From Otis tarda (taxonomy: Eukaryota > Chordata > Aves > Otidiformes > Otididae): 64,000 nt of DNA. This document shows positions 40,801 through 52,800 of the stretch, piece after piece. Below the pieces are notes generated by a model. The model worked only from the letters and a program-made list of their open reading frames with translations, did not search any database and was not told the DNA's origin. The translations under genes and the position numbers were made by a program. Every line of letters starts with the position of its first letter. Position 1 is the first letter of the stretch. The stretch is taken from NCBI GenBank assembly GCA_026413225.1, contig CM048552.1:24975001-25039000 (forward strand), in the 5' to 3' direction.

Positions 40801-43800
40801 CCATCTGCATGCGATGATTCTCAGTGCATTCCTCTTTCCACTATTTCTCTTCTCTCCCACCCCCTCCCGCCATGTTGCTCTTTTCTGTTCTCTCTTGTTC
40901 ATAGTTCATATTCTTCTTTTCTTTTCACTTTTCTCCTTCCAGAACTTTCTTCTCAGTTCATTTCTTCCGGCCCTTCCATCCATGTGTAAAATCACACAGA
41001 GAAATTAAGGTAGATTAGAAATTAATAATAGCACTAATCCTCCTCTTCCTGATGAAATTCAAGGGATATGTCTTCAGTGAATTAGAAGGGTTTAATACTT
41101 CCACCAAGGCACAGATGAAGGCAGTTATGCTAACTAGAAGTTGTTATCCTAGACAAACTGTTTTACATTCATAGATCTATGATCCATGCTATCTAAAAGA
41201 AGAATAAAAACTCCTTCAATAGAACCACTCTAAAATCACTCTAACATCAATATCACCATCTGGAAATGCCTCTTGTTCCATGAAAGAAAGAGCCTGGGAT
41301 GACTAATGTTTCTATGTAGGCATGTAATTTAGGTGCTTTAAAATATGGTGGACAAATCTGGACCCTTTACCTTGGAGAATCTGCAAATACTTCATCAGCA
41401 AGGTAGAGTTTTGATCACAGGCAAACAAAGATCTGTATCAATTCTGTTGTCATAAGGGTGTACTTCACAGAACTGCTCTTCAGAGCAGCTTCTCTGAATG
41501 AAGGCATTGCCTCTAGAATCTTCCCAAAGGCAAGAGTTATAGATGTTACTGGTAACTATAGTTACATGTAGCTCCTTCCTGAAGTGAAATGCAAATAACG
41601 TGTTATTTCACAAAGCAATCAGTTGCCTTAATAAAAGAAAAAAACAATCTGTGCATTTTTCTATGTACTAATTTTTTTTTTCTGCAATTTTTAGCTGAGG
41701 CTGCTGAGAATTTCCAGTGAGCTGTATTCTGTGCACATAAATACAAAATGTACATTATGTAATGCCTCCTCCCGCTATGTAATTGCACTAGTAGTATATA
41801 AGCTGTTGTTTTTCTGAGTAAGTCTGTTTCTTATAGTAGATCCTTTGAGCACTAATTTCTTAAAAGGAAACTTTACATAGCTATGATTCTTAATTGATAG
41901 GAGGAAATGAATTTGGTTAAAACCCTGCAGAAAAACCCAAGCTTGCATTTTTACAAAAGCTAAATATTTTACTCAGCCAGGGGACCATAATTACTGTAAA
42001 TAGAAGAGGTTAAAAAGGATAATAATATAAGCTCCATTTCCAGTACATGAAAATGAAATACAGCTTCTGTAGAGTACAACCTCGAAATCCGAGAAGTCTG
42101 TATGTCGAGGCTATAAAATATCCATTCACCAGACTGTTACATGGATGAGAAGTGGGAAGACACTGAAACGGTATATGTTAGTTTTCTTTCTTATTTCTCT
42201 GTCAGTCCCGATAACAGCACTAATAATGGTTCTCAATTCACAGAATCACAGAATCACAGAATTATCAAGATTGGAAAAGACCTAAAAGATCATCCAGTCC
42301 AACCATCACCAATACTTCTCAGCTAAATCATATCCCTCAACACAACATCCAAACGTTTCTTGAACACCCCCATGGTCGGTGACTCCACCACCTCCCTGGG
42401 CAGTGCATTCCAGTGCCTGACTACCCTTTCCGAGAAGTAATATTTCCTAATGTCCAGCCTGAATCTCCCCTGGCGCAGCTTGAAACCATTGCCTCTAGTT
42501 CTATCACTGCCTACACGAGAGAAAAGGCCGACCCCTAGCTCACTACAACCTCCCTTCAGGAAGTTATAGAGAGCTATAAGGTCTCCCCTGAGCCTCCTCT
42601 TCTCCAGACTGAACAATCCCAGCTCCCTCAGCCGCTCCTCGTAAGGCCTGTGCTCCAGACCCCTCACCAGCTTCGTAGCCCTCCTCTGAACGCGTTCCAG
42701 GGCCTCAATGTCTTTCTTGCAGTGAGGGGCCCAAAACTGAACACAGTACTCGAGGTGCGGCCTCACCAGTGCCGAGTACAGGGGGACAATTACCTCCCTG
42801 TTCCTGCTAGTAACACTGTTTTTGATGCAAGCCAGGATGCCGTTAAGCAGATGTTAATATTTCTGCATACAGCTTGAAGACATTTATCAGTTGTAAGTAT
42901 TTGTCACAGCTGCCTGTGGTTTCAGAACTAAAGGAGAATCTTCTGTGGAGGCATCTTTGGACCTCTTTGAAAGGTCCTCTCTTCCTTACTTGGCTTTTCC
43001 TCCTTTTTCAGAAGTATTCCACCGTATTTTTGCTTTGACCTCTGATGTAGTCAACAGCAAAATTTTCCATATCCTGTTGAGGGTGCAGAATCAGGCTTTA
43101 GATCCGCTGAAGCGAAAGGGAATATTGCAGCCAATATTATGCATATCATGCACCAAACTAAGCACAATGTTTTGAGCATTGTTTCTCAGTGATTGGTTAT
43201 CTCTACTTTCTAATTCAGAGAATAATACTATTTAAGCTTTATTATTTATTTATTAACTGGCCAGTTGACTAACAGTATATACATCCTGCTCTCATCTCTT
43301 AAGAAATTTCTTCTGGTTTTGCTTTTAATTGCTCAAAGTCCAATCTTTCAGGTATTGTTTCTACGGTATTTACTTCTCGATTTGAAAATCGCTCATTTTT
43401 CTGAACTGTTGTAAAGTATTTATTTTGTATTGTCTCACTGAAATTGTGCATTTTGCAAGACACTGAACATGTCTTATCCCATTTGTACCTATTGAGACAT
43501 AAATGTTATGAGCACCTATATTACTTAAATAAACTAAATAAGCTTAAGCATCTAGGTCATTACTTCTCCAACTACTGTAGAATTTTCGCTTTCTCAGCTT
43601 ACAGAGTTTGTTAAATTATACATGTTTCTATTTATAGACAAAATAATTGGAAGACTGACCATGGATCTGCAGGAACGAGGGATTCATTTTTCCGTAATTT
43701 ATACTGCAGTGAGACCTTCAAGGGTGAGTAATCTTCAGTGCCTACAACTGTCAATTTTTTGGCATCTAACAACTCAATGTTTACAAAGGAATGCTGTAGA

Positions 43801-46800
43801 TTATTTTTAAGATTACACAAGGAAGCAATCTGTATTATATGAGGTTTTGACCAGAAATGATTGTGTGAATTTTCATGTGTGATAGCTGTATCACACAACT
43901 ATTGAATTTTTACTGTTCGAGGAGATCATAACTCTGCCATTGTCTTTAGAACTTACTATTATTTTTAAGGACTGTAATTTTAGATTTTTTTTTCCCTTTA
44001 ACTCTAATGGTTTTCTAGTAAGTTCTATGTGGAACCTTATTGAGCTTCTCAGTGTGGCTGATCAGTAAAGGAGAAGTGTTGTTAATTAACAGAGGGCTGC
44101 TAAGTATCCATTTTTAAATTAACAGGTTTCATTCCTTTTAGTCAATACTTGGTATTTACAACAAGAAGGTAAAGTTTTCACCCTTGCTGGTAGTCAGAAC
44201 ATCATTTATAGATCATACTGTATTATGTTAGCAGTAAGTAGCAATGCAGAATAGATATTTATGCAGAGTTGTCTGTTTTGTCTGACTGTTGGGAATGCAT
44301 CTCACTCAAAAGAGAGAAGCAGAAATATGTTTTATTGAGGTAGAATAATAATTCGGCAGAGTTCAATAAATGTGATGGAATTTAACAAAGTTTAACAGTG
44401 GTTTACCAAGGTTTAATAAGTTTGATGGCAAGATTCACCTTATTAATTACTGCATGGAAGAAACATACAAAGGAAAACTGAGTTAGAATTGAGTTAGAAT
44501 GACTCATACAGAGACTGGAGATGCAAAAGGGTAAGAAGACCCTCCCATTGAGTCAGGAGATTCAGAGGGGACCCACTTGGAGCCTAGGTGTAACTAGGTC
44601 AAATCTTAGTCTCAGACTTGGACAGTGGTTTATGTCTAATGGAATAAACTATACAAAGTTTATAATCATTAATATTGATTAAGATACATGGATTAGTAAT
44701 GTTTCATTAGTATTAATTCAGCGCACTGTCAGTCACTTGCCAAAGATCTACCAGAGGTTTCTCTGCCTCAAGGAAGAACCTTGAAAGTCGTCCCATCTCA
44801 AGGGGAGATCACCACTATGCAGCCATGCTGCCTAGCAGGGAGAGCTCAAAGAAGGTCCTTTTAGGCTGTCATACTTACAGGATAAAGTGGTTGGCTTGTA
44901 GCCAAATTACATGCTCTGGGAAAAGTATGCATGAGACTCCTTGCACCCACAACTTTCTTTGTTCCTTGATAAGTGAGTCTTGGAAAAGCCACCTGCTATT
45001 CATACATTAATCTGCATGACAGGTGCTCCAAGCTCATATGTATCCATGCTCACTGTGCCACTCTGCTCTTTGTGAGTTTTCAGAGAACAGGTTGAAACTA
45101 GAGGAGTTCTTGGCCCAGCTATGGCTCAGGTCTTTACCTCCTTTGGAGCCTGTACCAAACTACGCTGGTTTGGTTAAGGGATCGAGTGCATCCGTCACAT
45201 TGACGTACAGGTCACCACACAACGGCTTGCTCACCCTTTCCCCTCTCAAGTGGGATAGACATGAGAATCGGGAAGAAAGGAAAACTCATGGGATGAGATA
45301 AAGACAGTTTATTAGGACAGCAAAGGAAAAGACAATAGTACATATATAAATAATGATAACGATAAAAATATATAGTTAAAATACAAGACACAAAATGAAT
45401 GATACACAATTTCTCACTGCCCCACAATGTGACAACTGATACAGCCTGTCCCAAGCAGCGATCACAGAATGGCACTGAGAGCAATTTTAGAACAATCCTG
45501 AGAGAGAGAGCTGCTCGTCAGCCAATCCCCACTTTTATACTAAGTGTGACATCTATGGTAGGGAATACATCCTTTGGCCAGTTTGGGTCAACTGTACTGG
45601 CTATACCATTCCCAGCTTCTTGCACCTGCACATTAGGAAAACCTGGGAAGCTGGAAAAAGTCCTTGATCTCTTAGGAACAACTAATAACATCAGTGTATT
45701 ACTAATGTTCTTCAAACCAAAATCCCATACTAAATCCAAAACACAGCAGTTACTGGGAAGAAAGTTAGCTCCATCCCAGCCAAAACCAGGACATCTTGAG
45801 GAAAACAGAATACAGTTCCTGCTAAGAAGAGACGCCTATCCCCCACTTTGAAAGAAACATACCTATCTGTTCCAGTGGTAACCGGGCCTCCTAATGTCAT
45901 GCTTAGTTTCATTTGAATTTTAATACAAACTCAAGATAATGTAATTTGAAAGTACAGAATATATAATTTCCTTGATTTAGGCAACATGACAGCCATTAGT
46001 GGCATTGTCTAGATCTAGTGTGAGCACTGCAGACTGGATCTTGAGAAGGTGGAGGATTTTCAGGAGGGAACACTAAGAAAAATTTACAACTGTTCTTACC
46101 ACAAGAACAACACCACCTAGAAAATCTGGTTTAAATGAGTATGGAGAGAAGTCCCTTTAGCTTATCCAAAAGAAGAGTAAGAGGCAACTTAGCTGCATTT
46201 CATAAATGTTCTTTAAGCCAAAAGTGGATGAGCCCCCAAAGGTGTTCTGTATTCATCAGAAATGGTCTGGGTTTTTGCAGGGAGGTAGGATCTTGAACCT
46301 CTGGCTATCCAACAAGATGATCAGAATAGTTTCTTCAGACTCTAGGAAAAAGGCTAATTCTACTTAAGAAAAACAGGAACTTTCTTCAGTAGTCCACCCT
46401 GTGAAATTCATTTCCAGAGAGTGAATTTTGAAGACCAGAGTTAGAAAAGAAAGACACAGCAACGTGAAGGAGCTTACACTGATATTCTCTGTGCTGTATG
46501 TTTCTTGTGGAAAAGGAGAGGACATGAGTTCAAGACTTTTTGATCTGCCTTTTTTTTTTTGACATACTGCATTATTTTTTTAAACAAAGATCTAAAATAA
46601 AACCAAAAATTATTCAGTTATTGTGGCTCTTTACTGTTTGAAATCAGACACCTGGGCATTCTTAGCTGCAAACTGCATTTAGAAAAATTAGAATGAAAAA
46701 TATTCTTAATTAATGAAAGAATTGGTGTCAAGAGAAGGAAATTTTAGAGCAATTTAAAAAATGACTTAGTTTGAGCAACTGGAACCCTTTTAAATAATTA

Positions 46801-49800
46801 AAGCAATGTATTTTAAGATATTCTGCATTTTAAAACGATGAGCAATTTTAACTTTTCTTAATTCTTTAAATTCAATGCCATATAAAACCATTTGAAGCAT
46901 ATTTGTTTTTTTCCACAGTAACTTTAAGCTATTTCAGTGCATTCAAGGTTATCAGCTTCTGTACAGACCTAGAAAAGGCAAAATGGAAAGTGCCTTTGAG
47001 GGTTCATCAGTCTGTACATTTGCATGTAACCTCTTCTTAGTATGTATTGCATATCTTTGGCTGTGCTTGAACTACAGATAATGTGAACTGTTTTGTAACC
47101 TTAAGCTAAAAGACTGACTCTCTTTGCTTAAGCTATAAAGACTGTGTTCCATGATCTAGAAGTTACAGGGTCACTCCCCAGCGATAACCAAGATCACTAT
47201 ATATGATAAGTAAAAGGCTTTGATCATATGGGAAAAGTTTACGTTACTTAGTACATTTGAAAATCAATAGCAATCCTTCAGCATGAAAGATTTGCATTTA
47301 ATAAGTTTACTTTTTCTCATTGATGAAGGAAATGAGCTTTAACAATGACACTAAAAAAAAAAAAGACAGGTCCTTCTGATCAGGTACATTAATTTTATGC
47401 AATGAAGCTCCCAAACACTGGGGCTCTGAGATACTTCTCTCCCAATAGGTCTACCTCCTTGCTGTTGGGCAGTTAGTGACTTAATAGCATCGTCTTGTTA
47501 CATTTGCTCATTCTTCCATTGCCTGAAGCAGAGAAAAATAAATGTGAGAAATGCATATATTGGAAAAGATTCCAGACTGGTATTGGCTTTGCAGAAACTG
47601 AATTAATGAGATAGAAAGAAAAACTCCCATATGATTGAGTCTCTTTTCTGATTTGATGAGAAAGAGCTGTTTAGTTTAGTCAGTGCAGCCACAGATCCCT
47701 TTGGGCTATCACAGTTATCAGTTAATAGCCCTAACACATGATGGAGATTTATTCAGCCTGGTTCTTGTTCTGTTCCAGTTTCAGAATTTGAAGCTGGGAG
47801 ACAGAATTAAGATCCTGGAACAGGGTGACCTACATGAAATGGTTTCACTAACCAGCTGATAATTCCTCTGGATATCCCATCATGTTGTTAAAAAACTGCC
47901 TTCCTCTAAGAAGGCAACTGCCATGTCTTCCGACTCTTATTCTAAAATGCTTTGTCTTCAAAAGTTGGGTGAGTTGGGCTGACATTGACAAAGTGTTTTG
48001 TATCACCACATTCTGGGCAAGTGAGGTGTAAAAGTCTACATCTGAAGTCATCAACCACTGTTCTCTTTACAATCAAAGGCTTTTTAGGGTATACTCTTTC
48101 TGGCCTACTTTGTAGGAGACTGCTGCAGGATGAGATGAAACTCACCCTTTGTATTCTCTTTTATCTCTGATAACCATAAAGGCAGTCCTCATGCTTCCGT
48201 CAGATCTTAACATATACATTTAGTCAGACAGCTCTCACTCAACCTTTCTCATCTTCTTTTCCATTAAAAACCAGAAACTTACCCCAAGAGCTGAGGAGTC
48301 TCCTGCCAAGACCTTTCTTCCCCTTGAAACTCATTTGATAGCTTATTTTTCTTCAGGAGAATCAAACCCCTCTGCAGTCCTTGTTCCACTCTTGCATAAG
48401 GAGTTCTCATGAATACAGGATTTTTTGTGTTCTTGGGGACTATGATCAAAGTCACCCATCCTACTTGTGCTTGCTGCTAGTTAGGTTTTTTGGCTTGTGG
48501 TTATAATGCATAATTTTACCTGTGCTGTTGGAATTTGAGAGGTTAAAGAGGCTGCAGTGATTGAAAGATAGATATGCCTCAAATCATAAATGCCATCATG
48601 TTTCCCATCCTTCAGATCCTTATGGTGTCCATGTCACATTTCTACAAGTTTGCTTCTGAAACTCCTGCAAGATGGTTTTATAGTTGCTGTCTCTTCCTAG
48701 TTAGATTGAATGCTGAGGAACCACATATTGCCAAAAGGAGATTTATGGCTACTTCCCAGCCAATATTCGTTTTGCTGACTCCACTTTTTACATATGTATT
48801 GTGAAGTACTGTTTAAACCTTCTCTACTGCCTCCACATTTTCAGAAAGCTTCAGCTACTGTGGGTTTTCGTTCTACAAGCTGTCTGCTCTAGTTGGTGTT
48901 TAAGTGTATTGAGTCTTTGATTCCACTCAGAGCCAAGCAATATGAGTTATAGGAACTTTATTCCTGTAAGTAACATGGGCATCTGCAGCACAAGTTGTTG
49001 CATTTGACTCTTAAAAAGAGTCTCTTGATGGTATTGATCCTCAGGTGCTACTGCTGTGCACCCCAGTTGAAGAGTATGAAAATATTTTCTCTTTGGTAAG
49101 TGCTTGTGATTACTTTTTCTGTGTTTCTGCCTTCTATCTAATTTTTAAAAATTCATTACATTTTGCAGTGCTGCATCTCCCACTTACATCCAGCTCCTCT
49201 CTTTTTTGTTGACTATGCCATGGTTTAACCCCATGCAACTCAGCACCACACAGCCACTCCATCACTTCCCCCTCTAGTGGGATGGGAGAGAGAACTGGAA
49301 GGGTAAAAGTGAGAAAAGTGATTGGTTGAGATAAAGACAGTTTACTTAGGTAAAGCAAAAGCCGCGCACACAAGCAAAGCGAAAGGAGGAATTTGTTCAC
49401 TACTTCCCATCTGCAGGAAGGTGTTCATCCATCTCCAGCAAAGCAGGGCTCCATCACACTTAGTGGCTACTTGGGAAGACAAGCACTGTCACTCTAAACG
49501 TCCCCTTTCCTTCTTCTTCCCCCAGCTTTGTATGCTGAGCACAATGTCATATGGTATAGAATATCCCTTTTGTCAGTTGGGGTCAACTGTCCCGGCTGTA
49601 TTCCCTCCCAACTTCTTGTGCACCCCCAGCCTACTCATTGCTGAGGTGGGGTGGTGTCAGAGGCAGAAAAGGCCTTGACTCTGTGTAAGCACTGCCCAAT
49701 CGTAACTAAAACATCCCTGTGTTATCAACACTGTTTTCAGAACAAATCTGAAAAATAGCCCCATACCAGCTACTATGATGAAAATTAACTCTATCCCAGC

Positions 49801-52800
49801 CAAAACCAGCAGAATTCACCACTCTGAGGAGGCTGAATGCTGCAACAGCCATCCCATTGACTTCACAGCTTCTGATTAATGGAATGCTTTTAACCATTTA
49901 TATACTCAGACATTATACAATAGGACCTTCCCATGAATCAAATGTTAGAAAAATGCTTTTAATGCTATTTGCAAGAGTTTAGGGTTGTAGGGTTAATATC
50001 CTTATGCATCCTTGAATATAGGAATTGCCTTATACATTTACTCTTTTATTTTTTACATTTGAAGGAACAATTTTAATTTGACATAGTATAATAAAGCATC
50101 AGTGCTTGCAAGCTAAATGAGAAACCACAGGAATTTCTCATCCTTTAGTCCTCTCCTCTCCCTACTTAAAGGGTTTCATTATAATAAAAAATAAACTTTA
50201 ACTTGTAGATGAAGAGTATGTACTTAATTATTTCCTAGCTAACTCAGTTTTCTTTTGCTTACTAGAAGTAGTCTTTTTAAATAATTACAGAAGAACTGCT
50301 TAAAGCTGGTTGAAGCCAGTTATGTGTCAGTCCAGAGGAAAAAAAATGAGCAAACATTTAGCCAAAGCAACTTAGAAACTGAATGCTAAGGATGTGAGAA
50401 ATGCTTGCTAGCAATTCTGTACAACTCATTCCGTGTGTCAGTGGGGAATTCAGGGAAATAACTGAAAACTAGTCTTTTACTTTTAACCCTCGACTTTGTG
50501 CTAGGGCATTAAGATTCACTTACTTTAAACATTTTTTCAACTCTAACTTTCATTTTATATTTATGTTTTTATATATATGCTTATTGACTTCACTGGGAAA
50601 TGAAGGGCATCATGGAACTAAACTATTATTCTTATCTCATCAGAACAATATTTTTATTTTCAGTTGTTAAATAACTTTTTAAGGGCTAGAGGAAACCTAT
50701 ACAGATGCTTCGTATACATCAAATTAGAAAGTTGTATTTATTTTGCAAACTGGGTGGGGGGAAGGCTGATGGAGAAAGGCAGAGGTAAGGACAAAATCTG
50801 TCTTAGGAGAAAACAGAAATTGGTAAAATGCAGGTATAAAAATTGTGACGGATACTGTTAAAAATGCAGTCATATTTAGGCAGAGGTCATAAACATAATT
50901 CAGATAAAAATTAAGATGAAAGGCTAAAATAAGATAGAATAGATGGAATGTGTAATGTAAACAAGCATATTTATTTGGCTTATTGGTAGGCATGCTAAAA
51001 ACTTTCTGGAAGGAAAATGCCATGGTAAAGAATTTATTAGAGTGACAGAATAGATCGGTAGAGGACTGCTGTTGTATCTTAAAGGAAGTTTGGATGCAAG
51101 GAGACAAAGATAAGTATTCTGGGAATTCAGAGTTTTATTCTAGGAACAGGCTTTGAAGACTAAAGCTGAACATAGCATCCGAGTGATATGATTTTAACCT
51201 GAAGATTGAAATCCATGTATCTGTGATTGGTGAGTTGGCCAGTAAGCTTCACTAATTATGTTGACTGACACAGTAGATGGAATGCAAACTGTTAAAATGC
51301 AGCTTAACAAAAGCTCAAACTATATATCAAAAAGCATTTTTTAAAGACTGCTTCTTTCCCCTCCTCCTCCCCACATGGAAGCATCCTACACTATGTCATA
51401 ATTAAACACCAGCGTGAAAGAGGTGGGGCTATTAAAAGTAATAAAGCCATGCTTCAAAAAGCAAAGTCATTTATGCATACAGAAAATTAAAAGGAATATA
51501 AATTCTTGCAATTGCAGTGCAAAATCATATGGCAGACAAATATATTCAGAGAAATAATGTGCAAAAGACATAAAAACTATCAATAAAAACACATTAGACA
51601 GCAATTGTTTCGGAGTGCATTGGATCTAATAAAACAGAGGAACTCAGAAAAATGAGTGACAACAGAAAGCTAAATGAATCTGTGTGTTGATCATCTGTGG
51701 TGGAGCATAGTGAAGTTCTCATTTGAAAGACTTTTTCAGTAATTATCGAGCCTCAAAAACTTTTGCTGTTACTGAGATGGTAGTAGAAGAGATTTCAGAA
51801 TAAATCAATAAAATTAATAGTATCATATCACCAAGGGCAGATAATTTTCACCTAAGTTTTAACTAAAATAAGAAACTGCCAAAGTGTCTATTATCATTAT
51901 TTATAACGTATAACTTACAAATTATAATTTAAAAAAAAAATATATAAAAATTATAAATTAGTTTGACCTTAACTCCAGAGGAGCAGGAAGTGGTGGTTTG
52001 CAAAGAGGCTCCATATCTCTTGAGAAATACAACCAGGAAACCTATCTTCTGTACTGACAACATTGGTTGAAACAAAGGCAGTAAATATGTGGATATATGA
52101 AGAAAATGCCATATGGATGTGATGTTCTCTGAGAGGTATAAAATGCATACGTAAAAGTGATTCTATTGCTGCAGTAAAAAAGGTAAAAAAGTGAAGTTAT
52201 TTTGGGGCAGAAATTAAAAAATGAAGGTAAGAAACAAAGGATAATAATAAAGGATTAATGTTTACAGTGGAGAGTAATTACCAGTGGAATTCCCTGGGGA
52301 TTGATGTTGATACCTGTGCTGTTGAACACAGCCGTGGTGAGTATGGAAAGGGGGCTGAAATCCAAAGTTGCCGAGGTTTGCTGATGTACTGACAAGCTGG
52401 AGAAACCACTCACAGCACTGCATTACTGGATGATAAAGTGACAGATTAAACCCAGTATGAAGGAAAGTAATACACATAAGGAAAACCTTAAATATGCGTA
52501 TTACAGGCTGGTGAGTGGTTGCTCTTTCTCTGAAGACAGATTACAGTGTGAATGTGCATGGATCTCCTGGAACATCCCAGCAGTCAGCAATGGGCTGAAT
52601 AGCAAGCAGTGTTACCAATCATGTAGAAAGGAGGAGGGCAAAGCAACAAGCGTCAAATTAGTGCATCAAGCCCTTGGTGAATGCAGGTCAGGCAGTGGAA
52701 TAGTGTTGTGATTCTGGACATCCCTTCTCCAAAGGGATACAGTAGAGCTACAAGATTAAAATATTTCAGGCAAGAAAAGTGACGATTCAGGAGGGAAATA

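Noticed and set aside
45201-49811. One provirus flanked by two same-orientation LTRs
   Set aside because: The two LTRs differ strongly in their middle parts, no gag/pol/env coding was seen between them, and no target-site duplication was found; separate insertions fit better.
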